From assembly GCA_012295275.1 (NCBI GenBank), contig CM022676.1, positions 15,266,622 to 15,330,621 on the forward strand: DNA of 64,000 nucleotides. Reading direction: 5' to 3'. Under the pieces are notes generated by a model. The model was given only the letters and a program-made list of their open reading frames with translations. It was not told where the DNA came from and searched no databases. The position numbers were made by a program, and so were the translations under genes. How positions within the stretch are numbered: position 1 is the first letter of the stretch; the number at the start of each line of letters is the position of its first letter. Source of the stretch: Chrysomallon squamiferum. Lineage: Eukaryota; Mollusca; Gastropoda; Neomphalida; Peltospiridae. Shown in pieces: positions 1 through 10,660 of this stretch.

Positions 1-466
1 ACAGAACTGTTCTCTTCGACGTTACTTTCCATTATTGTAGAGCTGGCTTACGTCCAAATAATACAATCCAAAATAATACAATACAAAATGTCTGACGGCA
101 GTGACTAAAATGAAACATGAAACAGAGAAATAAATAAGTAAATAATAATAAATAATAATAATAATTATAAAAAATTATAAATATAATAATAATTATAGAA
201 ATGTGTTTAGAGTCCATGAATCAAATACCGTAAATACAGAAAATAAGTTTTGAGTTTAAATTTTAATACAACTCGACTTGTTCTTCTTGAAACGTGTTAG
301 GTGAAGGGTGACGCCGGTGCGTGATATGACATATAGATACATTTTATATGTCTGTAAGTGACCTTTGACATTGTGTATACCAGGTTACAGCAGTTACATG
401 CACCATGCATATTTACTGTCATCGTCTTCACAGTTAACGCACATTTCTGATGGTATGATTTAAATT

Positions 467-740
467 CTATTTAAAAGTATAGGTTTGCGTATTTACAAGG
501 GGGAGGGAGTGATTTGGAGAGGTGTAACAGAATTCAGGAGGTTCTGGCTGAGGAGAATGGATTTCATCAGTCGTATTGTAAGACTCCGCGTGGTTCGGAA
601 TAAACACGCTGTTGACTTCTCTCTCAGACAGAGGGTTAAATCTTCCCTTTCTCTGTGGCTTTAAGAGACGAAACACAGCTGTTAGTTTTGACACGTGTCT
701 GCTGCTACAGAAGTTCTTCATAAACCTTTTCTCCTGATTT
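467..740 (-). CDS. Terminal exon of an unidentified gene, cytoplasmic-tail-like
   Basis: On the minus strand a good acceptor (pyrimidine tract then CAG, 743-741) opens a 274-base exon that ends at a TAG stop at 467. It needs two bases from the previous exon and encodes 90 residues plus stop. The N-terminal third is basic (NQEKRFMKNF, then RLLKPQRKGR). The rest is polar and rich in Pro, Ser and Asn, with tyrosines in ESYNTTDE, EFCYTSPN and QTYTF. Low hydrophobicity and a basic start followed by scattered tyrosines suit the intracellular tail of a membrane protein, but I do not recognise a family. The acceptor phase and first codon (AAT) match the tail exon at 14225, so it could belong to a third relative of the Ig/FN3 receptors; that is inference. 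The pyrimidine tract lies at the tip of the foldback element at 749-927. No upstream exons were found. Confidence 0.55.
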
Positions 741-748
741 CTGGAAGG

Positions 749-927
749 AAAAACGTTTATATTGGATATTATAAATGACATTACACGACATAATTTTTGT
801 TTTGTATATTTTATTTCTAGTGTGTGACCAACGTTCGCGATACACCTTTCACACGCTGCACATAAACTAGACAAAACAAAATTTCTGTCGCGTAATATCA
901 TTTGTAATATCCAATATAAACGTTTTT
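749..927. mobile_element. Foldback (MITE-like) element with about 60 bp inverted arms
   Basis: The first and last roughly 60 bases are inverted copies of each other with about seven mismatches. The arms run from 749 rightwards and from 927 leftwards, and both start AAAAACGTTTATATTGGATA. About 60 bases separate them and there is no coding capacity. This is the structure of a non-autonomous foldback or MITE element. It abuts the splice acceptor of the exon at 467-740. Confidence 0.8.
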
Positions 928-1197
928 GCTTACACAAAGAGAGATAAAAGATATGTAAACTTTTGATTGATACTAAATGCTTCTTTCACAAGACGAGGTA
1001 AGTTTCGTACAACAAGGCAAAGAAAATACTTGACATGTTCCGTTCATAGAATTTTGTTCAGATTCGACCTCGAATAGAAAACAGATCAAGGATTCAAAAC
1101 TCACTAAGAATAGCGGACAATAAATACAAATGCTTTGGAGAATCTAATAGTAATGTAGCACAAACATACGCAGGTGCGCATAACCGACTGCAGTAAA

Positions 1198-1274
<77 letters not shown>

Positions 1275-2582
1275 CTATACAAACGTAAATGTCTCTTATA
1301 GAGAGTTCTTGACCTGTAAATAAATGGCTTTAACAATTCTCTCTATCTATATAACCTATACAAACGTAAATATTTGTTATGGAGAGTTCATGACCTGTAA
1401 AGTTATACAATGATAAAACAAAAAATGGCTGTAACTACTGTATATAAAATTTTATATGTTTTAAACTGACAAAAGAATTGTGAATACCGGCATTTAGTCA
1501 GTGTGTCTTTGTTTAGTATGTCTGTGATTTCAGACACACAGCGCATTAACAGTTAATTATTGTGTCTGTCTACGAGAAATCCAAAGTTCAGTCAAACGAC
1601 ACATTAGTGAAGTAGCCGAAATTCAGTTTCAGTGAACAGTAACATCGTACCTTGATCCTTCCTAGACATAGAGTTTGTCATATTTATCTTTGAAGCTTTG
1701 TGTTTCATTAGACATATTTCGTTTCCGTATGTTAACTATAGATATTGTATTAACACACTAATTTATACAAATCAAATTTAAACATTAATATCATTTTAAT
1801 TTTTATACACATACATGTCTATCGTTTTTATATATATGTATATGTATGTGAATATACTCAGCCTGGCGATCACACCTGAAAATACTCAGAAACTTACACG
1901 CACACAATCATAACACAAACACGCACACACACACACACATTCCGAGCCAGAGCCTGAACTCTAAGCTCAACGTGGAAACCGAAAACAGAAAATTTCTGCG
2001 GATGTCGATGAAAACAGAGAAATCGATTGAAAAATAGAAGTCCACGGACAGGAAAAAATTGAAAGCTGATTTACTTTGTCACACTGAACTCGCCATATCT
2101 TCACCACAAATTAACGGAACTTTACAATTTAAAAATTGCCTTTAAAATTTCGTCATCGCGTACTTTCCTGTAAAATAGTATTACTGATGGTCAAACAGAA
2201 CTTTATGTATTAGCATATACGGGTAGTTAATGACAGCTTATTAACTGATGATAATTACTCAAACATATCTATCTAATTATTTGTCGTTCTTTTGTCTTTT
2301 CTCTAATTTATATATAAAGACTAGATAATTTCAAGGTGTTATATATATATATATATTAATCCGTTAATAAAATATCTGTAGTTAATATACGTAATAGAAA
2401 TGCACCTAACAAAACAAATATTTCATATACAGTGTGTGTGAGTGTGTGTGTATATATTTATGTTTACACTTGCATCCATTCATCCATGAATATTATAATC
2501 AAGGATAAAAACAAATCGTTTCTTGTTATATTGTTTCAGTGTGTTATTAACGAGTTTTAGTTACTTCACGATATAAAGGTGC
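928..2582. other. No gene seen; intergenic or intronic, includes a (TA)n tract
   Basis: AT-rich sequence holding the (TA)n run at 1200-1270, a short CA tract near 1925-1940 and a short TA tract near 2338-2356. Open frames here are short and of biased composition. An imperfect local duplication of 'acctatacaaacgtaaat' occurs near 1274 and 1352. Confidence 0.6.
1200..1270. repeat. (TA)n microsatellite
   Basis: Perfect TA dinucleotide repeat of about 71 bases. Confidence 0.97.
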
Positions 2583-3215
2583 CTATTTCTAATAATATCT
2601 TTTTTGTTTAAAGTTACCACATACAGTTCTAATAACACGTTTTTATTTAATGTTGCTCTACATATTCCTAATATGACATTTGTGTTTAAGTTTCACTGTA
2701 TGTTTCTCATAATAAGTTTTTGTTTAAAGTTATCGTGTATATTTTCTACTTATACGTTTTTGTTTAAAGTTACCCTGTATATGTTCTAATTTTTAAATTT
2801 ATCGTGTATAGTTTTCTAATAATACGTGCTTTGTTCAGTCATTCCTGTTTTTGGTTTCTTTTTTCTTTTGTTTCTAATAATATGTGTTAGTTTAAAGTTG
2901 TTCTAGCATATTTCCATTAATGCGTTGTTGTTTAAAGATATACTGTATATTTTCTAATAATACGTTTGTTTTTTTTTCTTTTAAATTACCATTTCTATTT
3001 TCTAATAAGACGCTTTTGTTTGAAGTTTCAACGCATATGTTTAATAGTACGTGTTTTTGTTTAAAGCCATCCTGTATATTTTCTAATAATACGTTTTCAT
3101 TTAAAGTTATTTCATATATTTTCTACTTATAAGTTTTTGTTTAAACTTATCCTGAATATATTCCAAAAATACGTCCTTGTTTAAAGGTTCACTGCGTATT
3201 TCTAATAAAACGTTT
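2583..3215. repeat. Degenerate minisatellite, period about 40 bp
   Basis: About fifteen divergent tandem copies of a unit built around TTCTAATAATACG, TTTTTGTTTAAAGTT and a variable ACCCTGTATAT segment. Open frames across it (FLFKVTLY-type repeats) arise from the satellite and not from selection for a protein. It sits just outside the left arm of the inverted duplication. Confidence 0.85.
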
Positions 3216-3899
3216 ATTTATCTTTTAAATGATGTAGTTGTAGATTATTATGAAGAGAAATGTGTCATACAGATATACGTGTAACATATAACTGATTTTA
3301 CTAAACTAATTGAGTATCACTGTATAGACCGGTTTTCACCAGTGATTTGACAGCTACAACATGTTACAGTTATGTTTACAGACATATTAAGACTGTCTAA
3401 GGTTATAATAAGTTCGGATGTAATTGAGTCTTTAGTTGATTGTTCTGACGTCCGCTAGATGAGGTGATATTTAAATAGCATCGACTTGAAGACGATAGTC
3501 ATGCGAGAAGCACAACTGGATTAAGAAGGACAGAACATTTTGTAAATTTGATTGTTGTAGAAATGTTTAGGACATGTTGCTGTTACAGGCACATTTAGGT
3601 GAGATGTCGTTACACAACTCTTGTAGTAAGTAAAGAAAGGAAATTTGTTATAATGCTCATCACTGAGTTTTTATTTTTATTTTATTGTATGCTATTTTAT
3701 TTATTTTCAATTGTATTTTGCTATGACGACAAACAATAAAACTATAAACATGTTTGCTGGACTGCATTATGTTCGGTGGATAATAATCTAGTCTCTTTTT
3801 AAAAAAGTATTGTTCTGTGCGATAGTAACTCATCATCATTATAATTTACTGTCCTCAAGAAGATATCAAGTCACAGAGTTTAGTGAATGTGTCCGCACA

Positions 3900-4045
3900 A
3901 AAAATCAACGCCACACATTTTTGTTACTAGACTTTGTTTAATGAGAATCTTACTAGACATACTTAATCACAATTCTATTAGATATATTTTAAGCAGAATC
4001 ATAATAGACACAGTTAGTCACAATTTTACTGGACTGTAATTGTAG
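3900..4045. repeat. Short degenerate tandem repeat, period about 35-50 bp
   Basis: Repeated TACTAGAC, TTAATCACAATT blocks. They are the inverted counterpart of the longer array at 14930-15235 in the other arm, where the same unit reads as TCTAGTAAAATTCTAATTAA. Confidence 0.6.
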
Positions 4046-4288
4046 CTCATAAAATATACCAACAAACACTGTATACTACATATATTGTCCTGATGTAAAC
4101 ATAACACAAGTATCGAACCCATATATATATGTATATATTTTTAAATGGCTCTAAAGGCGTTCTTGTATGAAAATGAAAACATACATATTTAACTAGCTTT
4201 GCTGAATAATAAAATTCAATAATGGTGAATAGGTGGGATAATATTTGATCCTATATGCGCATATATGTGTGTATAGGTGTGTATTTGT

Positions 4289-4319
<31 letters not shown>

Positions 4320-4380
4320 ATAAAAGTGACATAATAAGGTGTTTCGATGTTTTAAGTAAACATATTAATAAAGAGATATA

Positions 4381-4445
4381 TTAATTATTTCGTCCATTAT
4401 CATCGACACCAAGTACTTCATACACATTCGGTTCTGGACTGTTCC
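4381..4445 (-). CDS. Minus-strand Ig/FN3 receptor: last exon, VYEVL tail
   Basis: Final exon of the minus-strand receptor. A TTGTAG acceptor (4448-4446) precedes 65 bases: two bases completing the split codon from the exon at 5049, then 20 codons and a TAA stop. The residues are NSPEPNVYEVLGVDDNGRNN. VYEVL is a YxxL motif with a hydrophobic +3 residue, as in SH2-binding tails of immune-type receptors; its -2 residue is not a classical ITIM position. The incoming phase (1) matches the donor phase of 5049-5101. The block PEP before the tyrosine resembles PEPQSPTYENL in the paralog, so this may be a duplicated tail module. No plus-strand counterpart was found. Confidence 0.75.
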
Positions 4446-5048
4446 CTACAAGAAATAATAAAAACATATATATACGTATTTATGTTTCGTTTCAAAAACA
4501 GTAAGTCATACATTAACAATTAAACGTAGAAGTAACAAACAACAACAACATATTATTAAATAAAGTAATATATACATACATACACGCACGTAAACAAATA
4601 AATAATAATAAATATTAAAAAAAACCAGAAGTGACAGAGAGAAAACAATGTCAAACGCGATATACAGCTTTACTTCACCATATTCTAATTTACACAGCTA
4701 TAAAGATAGCAATTGGTTTATGGTGCTTATAAAGGAAGCTGTGATACTGCACAAATATTAGTTTATAAACACTCTGTATTTATCACTCACACATATTAAA
4801 CTTTGCGTATCTGAGGAGATAATATAAATTAGATCTTGTCTCATTAACGTCATGCAAAATAACTCACACGTTCTTAGCCCAGTATATCAATGACGACTTT
4901 TTTATATTATTATTATTCCATTGATCACTACGTTTAGAAGCTTCATTCATTCTTTCCTGATGTCTTAATATGTATTGAACGAGCAGAATTTAAACAGCTT
5001 TCAGTAAAGTAAGTCTTCAAATAAACATTTAGAAAATATTGCACTTAC

Positions 5049-5101
5049 CAGACTCAAAAACAAGATTGTCGTACGTTCTAGACCCCTGTTCAGAAACGTT
5101 C
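5049..5101 (-). CDS. Minus-strand Ig/FN3 receptor: tail exon with TYDNL
   Basis: A 53-base exon with acceptor AAATCACAG and donor GTAAGT, both near consensus. It enters in phase 2, completing an Arg codon with the AG left by the 34-base exon upstream, and leaves in phase 1. Residues are RNVSEQGSRTYDNLVFES. YDNL combines YxxL with the YxN pattern that Grb2-type SH2 domains recognise when phosphorylated. The plus-strand paralog has TYENL in the same place (14225-14274), one codon shorter. Position after a transmembrane exon makes it cytoplasmic. Confidence 0.8.
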
Positions 5102-6342
5102 CTGTGATTTGAAAAAGACACATGTTCTAAGTGGTAGATTTTCAGTTTTAATTATAACATTTGTAGACTACTCACAATTAAAGATTAAGTGATTTCTTTG
5201 TAATAATAGTAATAATAACAAAAAGAGCAATAACAAAAACAATAATAAGAACAATACAGTTATTGATTAACCAATTAAAATAAGGTACACATAAGAAACA
5301 GAAAAACAAATAATATGTATAAAACATAAAAAAATATAAAAAATATCTATGTAAAAGTAAATTGCTGAATATTGTAACTGTGAATTGTTGGATAATGACA
5401 TAACATACATAAATATTTACATATATAATACATAAATAAAGGAAACACTATCATAAAGGCAGACGTCATATACACATTACATACAGACAGAAAGAAAAGC
5501 ACATCTCACATAGAGACATATACACACATCGCATAGAGACATATACACACATCACAGATAGATATACATATATACACAGATGCTCATATAAAATACACAA
5601 ATAAACACACATACAAAGAGAAACAAATAGATTGAAGATATTGGATTCAGCTACAAGACAGGCGGATAGTCTGAACAGAAAACCGGGATCTAACTTGTGA
5701 TGCACCGCTTCGTTCACGCTCTTAAAGAAAACTGGGTGGTCAAGATTGGACTTTGAAAGCAGCAAACATCATATCAGAAAGATCCCCTACTGGTGGATTA
5801 CCATTACAGAATATGGTTATAAATGTTTAGTATAACACATTCTGGATCTGCAAGGATCAGTTTTCTGACTTCAGAGAAAGATGTATTAATCAATCAACAC
5901 ATTTAAGATGCGTGGTGTAAAATTCACTAAGATTGACGACGACAGCCCAGTGTTGCCTCGAGAGAGAGAGCCTACGTCCAGACCAGAATGTGTCATCTCT
6001 CCCTAGATTATCAATAAAACATAAATATTTGGACATCAATTGGGAATTACTTACGGTTACATATTCACTGGTTATAGAAACTCTGAACTGTGTTCGTTAT
6101 TTAGAACTCAAAGCTTCATTTCAACCCAAAAATAACCGACTGGAAAGTAACACCTTTGACATTAAAACAGGACAGGATATTTTATCAGGAGACTCTTATC
6201 GTTTCGTTTCCATAATAAATATATTCATTATTTATAAGTAATAAAAAGTAAATGACTGTTATACATGAACACATATTCATCAACACATACACTGTTACAA
6301 AAATAATAAAGTATATTAATTCCTACTAAGAGTCAGTGTTAC
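5102..6342. other. Intron with about 0.9 kb not present in the paralogous arm
   Basis: Intron of the minus-strand receptor. The equivalent plus-strand intron (13897-14224) is 328 bases, so most of this 1.24 kb is an insertion here or a loss there. It contains open frames on both strands (5466-5765 minus, 5933-6241 plus) that match nothing I recognise and have no paralogous copy. No terminal inverted repeats were identified. Confidence 0.55.
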
Positions 6343-6376
6343 CTTGTTTCATGCACATGTTCATCTTTTGCATTTC
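6343..6376 (-). CDS. Minus-strand Ig/FN3 receptor: 34-base juxtamembrane exon
   Basis: Micro-exon between a TTTTTAG acceptor and a GTAACA donor. It enters in phase 1 and leaves in phase 2, encoding the polar segment GNAKDEHVHETR directly after the basic stop-transfer residues of the transmembrane exon. The other arm has an exon of exactly the same length and phases at 13863-13896, encoding GNGKDKHDYEKR. That conservation of length and frame is the main support for so short an exon. Confidence 0.8.
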
Positions 6377-6670
6377 CTAAAAACAAAGATGTTAAACAAA
6401 ACTTACAGGTACTGAAATAGCAAACACACAAAACAAACAGAAAATACTATAACATGACCTGGCAAAAAAAACCACAACATTTATTATATTAAATAATGGT
6501 AATTGATAAAAAAGCAATTTTAATTTTATTTTTATTTATCTCAAATTGTTTAACTAATACTCATTTTCCGATCTATCACTCTGTCGCACATATACATACA
6601 AAGTGGAACACGCACTACGATACACGTATGCACTTTGAAACTTAAACAGAAAGAAAGAAACAGTACAAAC

Positions 6671-6784
6671 TTTTTTTCACTCTACGGCACATGAAGACAG
6701 TTGCGACAACAAGAAGAGTTAACACGAGAATCCCTGATCCAGATCCAGCAGCGACTGCTATCAAATTTTCATTAGACACGCCAT
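6671..6784 (-). CDS. Minus-strand Ig/FN3 receptor: transmembrane exon
   Basis: A 114-base exon, phase 1 at both ends, with a TTTCAG acceptor and a GTTTGT donor. It encodes a short extracellular stalk (DGVSNENL), then a hydrophobic helix of about 24 residues that starts with a glycine/serine-rich GSGSG and continues ILVLTLLVVATVFM, then the basic stop-transfer CRRVKK. This is a single-pass type I orientation: FN3 outside, tyrosine tail inside. The plus-strand paralog has an exon of identical length and phase at 13100-13213. The donor GTTTGT is weaker than consensus, which may affect splicing. Confidence 0.88.
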
Positions 6785-7587
6785 CTGAAACAACACTTGT
6801 TCATTGGAATACAGATAAGCCATACAAACTAGTAGTATTTGAAACATGTATCAAAATATAGCCTAAAGGTATATGTATTACAAAACAGAAAATATACAGA
6901 AATAAAGGTTTAAAATACGACAGATGTAAGTAAGGAAATAATGTGAAAATGAGAAGAAACCAATTCTAAGTAAATGAAATGTAAGTCTATTAATTAATTT
7001 TGTAATGACTCCATCATTTGAAGTGGAATTAATTTTAATTTGATATCCTTAGACAAGTAAATACATTATAAATGTCATACTAAATATAATATAATATTTT
7101 AAAAATAATCCTGGTAAAAGCTAGTAAAGGAAAACATAAATACAAGAAGATCATCATTATTGTTATAAAGATAATTTATATCCAATATCACATGTACAGT
7201 TTGTTTTCAAATGTTCAAATTAAAACAAAAACAATATGGATGCAAAAAAATAATAATAAGAAGAAGAAGAAGAAGAAGAAGAATACCAAAACAATAAATA
7301 AAATTGAGCTTTCAGATAAATACGTATTACAAACAAATAAAACGATATAATATTTACCTCTACAGGAAAAACAACAAGGACATTATAAATGTTATTAGCG
7401 ATTACTTATAGACAACGCGACGTGTACAATTTGTTTCCAAATATAGAAGTAAAAAATAAATAATTAATGATTTTAGCAAATTAAACCACGTAAACTGTTC
7501 CACTGTTTATGAAGGCAGAAAACAAATCACATCATGTCATACATAACTCTATTTAAATGTGTTTTACCTCATTATTAATATAGGTAC

Positions 7588-7887
7588 CTGTCATCAAAAT
7601 AGCTCTCTCAACAGTAAAACCTTTAACTCCGTATTTGTTATAAGCCAAAATCCTCACAAGATACTTCGTGTCTGATTTCAGAGATGCTATCACTGTTGTA
7701 TGCGTTGTATGTAAACCACGTTCTAGAAATTTCTCTGTGACGTTGTTCCACTGTGTTGACGTACTTTCTCTGTACTGTACAATGAATGTTTCCACGAAGC
7801 CGCCGTTAAATTCCTCTGTCCAAGACACTGAGATGGCAGAAGAGCTGATTCTCTTTATGTTCACATTGGAAGGAATCCTCGGTGGAC
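7588..7887 (-). CDS. Minus-strand Ig/FN3 receptor: fibronectin type III exon
   Basis: One complete FN3 domain in a 300-base, phase 1-1 exon. Visible landmarks in order: PPRIPSNV at the start, the strand B tryptophan in ISVSWTEEFNGG, the FIVQYRE strand C, NNVTEKF (a possible N-glycosylation site), LKSDTKYLVRILAYNKYG (the Tyr and V.I.AYN signature of strands F-G), and a final ILMTG. FN3 domains in such receptors are membrane-proximal adhesion modules, and the position between the Ig and transmembrane exons agrees. The gene model keeps frame from the Ig exon through this exon into the membrane segment. The arm-to-arm protein match with 11082-11381 is high. Confidence 0.92.
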
Positions 7888-8103
7888 CTTGTAGGAAAAT
7901 GACAGTCAGGCTAATTAACGTTGATAAACCTGACCATATTAGAAGAAATAAAAAAGAGTGCGCTAGTGTATGTTTGTATGTCTGAACGTGTCTGTGTATG
8001 TGTGTCTCCATGTGTGTTTGTGTATATACGTATATACCAGTGTATGTAAGTTGCCTATTTTACGATTACTGATATTCTAATGTGTGTAAAAAATTGCAGT
8101 TAC

Positions 8104-8382
8104 ATTTAACAACAAGCTGCACGCTTTGACTGACATCAGACTTGACGTTGTTTCCTGCTTCACAAGTGTAAAATCCGGTATCCAGACATCCAGCTTCATT
8201 CCAGCTGTACTCCACTGACTTGGAGTTGTTCACTTCACGTAGAATGTGTGAGTTGTTTAACAGTTTGATGTGAGATGCTGGATTACTGTCAACTTCACAT
8301 CTCAGAGTCATCGGAGTCAGCTCATCAACTGTTATCTTTGTAGACTTCGAGTTTAACGTCAAAGATGTAATAGAAGTTTGGT
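8104..8382 (-). CDS. Minus-strand Ig/FN3 receptor: immunoglobulin domain exon
   Basis: A 279-base, phase 1-1 exon with acceptor ATCATTCCAG and donor GTAACT. It encodes an I-set-like Ig domain: strand B has the first cysteine in MTLRCEVDSNPAS, the middle contains HIKLLNNSHIL and VEYSWNEAG, strand F has the second cysteine in DTGFYTCEAGNNV, and it ends VQLVVK. The D.G.Y.C.A pattern is diagnostic. Phase 1 boundaries are typical of shuffled Ig modules. Only one Ig domain is certain; more could lie upstream, near or within the assembly gap. The FN3 exon follows after a 216-base intron. The closest relative in the window is the damaged plus-strand copy at 10661-10875. Confidence 0.9.
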
Positions 8383-8597
8383 CTGGAATGATAGAAAATA
8401 TTTACTGCATGTAAATTCACTAACATTTGATCTGCAAGTGAAACCAGTCAAACACTAGTAATTTAATGTTCAGTATCATCTCTCGATAACTTATACACAA
8501 AGTGCCAGTTGTTTTACTCGAAAATCAGTTATGTATCTTTGTATGTTGTAGAAACATAAACATTGTCTGCAACACATTAACTTTTATTTTCACTTAC

Positions 8598-8648
8598 TAG
8601 ATAATTAGAACAGACGCAGCAAAAAACAACTAAAGCAAATATTTTCAT
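8598..8648 (-). CDS. Possible signal-peptide exon of the minus-strand receptor
   Basis: An ATG at 8648 on the minus strand opens 17 codons, MKIFALVVFCCVCSNYL, and then a near-perfect donor (GTAAGTG). Composition is that of a secretory signal: one basic residue, then a hydrophobic core. It lies 216 bases upstream of the Ig exon on the same strand. The difficulty is phase: this exon ends in phase 0 while the Ig exon starts in phase 1, so a further small exon would be needed, and I could not define one confidently. It sits immediately inside the transposon-like sequence at 8699. Confidence 0.45.
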
Positions 8649-8698
8649 TATCACTTAATATGTGAACGATATTTATAAAGACTTGTTCATTTTTTTTT

Positions 8699-9125
8699 TA
8701 GTGGAAGCTCGAGTTACGAACGTCTCGAAGCACAGATTTATCGGAAAACGAATCCTGATCTTGCGCAGTTTTTGTCTCTGTTGACGAGATACGAACTACA
8801 GCGACCCGCCACGACAAGCTTTCTTTTGACGTCAACATCTTGTACAGATAAGAATAGATGCTTACGTCAAAACAGAAGTCAAATTAGGATAATAGGCATA
8901 TCCTACAGCAAATATGTATCATAAATCAAGGCCTTTAGTCTTCGATATGCAGTTGCAATTCAATAGCTTTTGGATTGAGATTGTGCGGTGGCATTTTTTA
9001 AAAAGTGTTTCTGATTTTGTGTGTATGATTCTTATTATAGCCTATTATGCCCAAGAAAACAAAACGTGAAAGCGATAATGCTGGTGGAAATTATAAATCT
9101 ATCATAGAAGAGGTTAACAAGGAAT
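8699..9125 (+). mobile_element. pogo/Tigger-like DNA transposon fragment, cut by the gap
   Basis: Starts after a TA dinucleotide with GTGGAAGCTCGAGTTACGAA, which resembles the CAGTGGAACCTCGAGTTACGAACG-type termini of pogo/Tigger elements. About 350 bases downstream an ATG (9047) begins a basic N-terminus, MPKKTKRESDNAGG, that runs into the run of N. This layout, terminal repeat then untranslated leader then a lysine/arginine-rich start, suits a transposase gene. No matching right terminus was seen after the gap, so the element is either truncated or ends in the unsequenced part. It has no counterpart within the duplicated arms. Confidence 0.45.
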
Positions 9126-9325
9126 NNNNNNNNNNNNNNNNNNNNNNNNNNNNNNNNNNNNNNNNNNNNNNNNNNNNNNNNNNNNNNNNNNNNNNNNNNN
9201 NNNNNNNNNNNNNNNNNNNNNNNNNNNNNNNNNNNNNNNNNNNNNNNNNNNNNNNNNNNNNNNNNNNNNNNNNNNNNNNNNNNNNNNNNNNNNNNNNNNN
9301 NNNNNNNNNNNNNNNNNNNNNNNNN
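9126..9325. other. Assembly gap of 200 N
   Basis: Exactly 200 ambiguous bases, a conventional placeholder size. True length and content are unknown, including possible upstream exons of both head-to-head receptors. Confidence 0.99.
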
Positions 9326-9762
9326 ACATGTACATCTTAATGAGACTTCTGTCTGTCTTCTGTTCTTTCTTTACACGCATTCTTCTTATATCAGATACAA
9401 CACTTAATACATACGCAGAAGAAAAGTAATACTAGTAATCAATTATCTATTAATGAACACTGATTTCAGTGCTGTATTTTTATTGTTTTCAAATGCAGCG
9501 AGGGACAACGAGCCACCTTCCTATTGGATCCCATAGAAATTTCACATTGTTCCCTCCATCACTTTCATTATGTTAGCACAGTGTACCAGAGAACATAATG
9601 GCTGATCGACTACAACTGCATTTAGCAGTGAAAGAAATACTAAATTAAATTAAAACAAATTAATAGTAGAATAGTAGTAGTTACAGTAAATGTAATATAT
9701 GTTGTCATCATGGTACTTACTGTATATAGGTATACATGTGTGTACGTATATATATTTTTCAG

Positions 9763-9852
9763 GGTTACAAACACAGGCTAATAAGATTACCGTAACAGAG
9801 GCAGCAACAACAACAACAACGTCGACTCTGTTAGATACATCTGGCTCAAGAA
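9763..9852 (+). CDS. Thr-rich linker exon, plus-strand receptor candidate
   Basis: A TTTTTCAG acceptor and a GTAATG donor bound 90 bases, phase 1 at both ends, which matches the modular phase of the neighbouring receptor exons. The encoded 29 residues start LQTQANKITVTEAA, then have five threonines, then STLLDTSGSR. Such Thr/Ser-rich segments are usually O-glycosylated stalks or linkers between domains. It lies about 0.8 kb upstream of the damaged Ig exon on the same strand. No mirror copy was found on the minus strand. The evidence is splice sites, phase and composition only, with no homology. Confidence 0.45.
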
Positions 9853-10660
9853 GTAATGTATCTACCTAATTTATTTATGTATCTTTCTCTTTGAATATTA
9901 AACATATACGACCACAAATACAAAAGACAAATGTACGTACCACTTCTATAAGAGATTCGGTATCTTTACTACTAAAATTATACTTTTTCAATACACAACT
10001 GTCAACTAGTGTTTTCTGTGTTCAGAAATAACAACAAACTAATTGTTTTAATTATTAGTTAACATGTTCAGGTCGGATCATCTGTGGTATCAGTAAATCT
10101 AGACAGTCAGCACCAAATGGAAGCGATTAGTGTATTAATTATAACTTAACTTTTTAATTAAAAATAAAAATAAACATTATTGTTGGTATTAAGGTTTGGA
10201 AAATAACAAAAAATCTTTACTAATGTGACACTAAGAACACAAAAAATGATTCAGTCAGCAATGATGCAACTTGTGATATTTTCATTTGGCACAATTTTTT
10301 TTGACAAATTACTGTTAACACTGAAAGAAGGAATACGGACAATTGCTCACTAAAAGCTGATGATTTTTCTCCTTCTTCAATAACATTTTATTTTAGGTTG
10401 TGGTATGTGTGTGTAGATGGTTCGGTTGCTGTGTGAATCTCATAAATAAATAATCAAATAAAAAGTTAAAATTACCTCTAAATCAACTATAGAAAGAAAA
10501 ATATATAATATTGATAATTAAGTGATTTGTGTAATTAACATAACTTTAAAGATGTGCGTTTAGAAATGTTATTAATAAAAAATCTAAACTAATACACACA
10601 AAGAGGCATACATATACACAGACACGCACATAAACAGATAGACACAGATGGATATAATAA

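Larger units (their letters stand above)
3225..8382 (-). repeat. Left arm of a large inverted duplication
   Basis: Reads on the minus strand as a diverged copy of 10661-15842. Matching landmarks in order are Ig, FN3, transmembrane, the 34-base exon, the TYDNL/TYENL exon, a minisatellite, and a 3' flank that includes 3225-3340 against the reverse complement of about 15720-15842. Relative to the other arm it carries about 0.9 kb extra between the tail exons (5102-6342) and lacks about 0.9 kb between FN3 and transmembrane. Confidence 0.85.

Noticed and set aside
5933-6241. 102-codon plus-strand open frame inside the tail intron
   Set aside because: No motif, no signal or splice context, absent from the paralogous intron.
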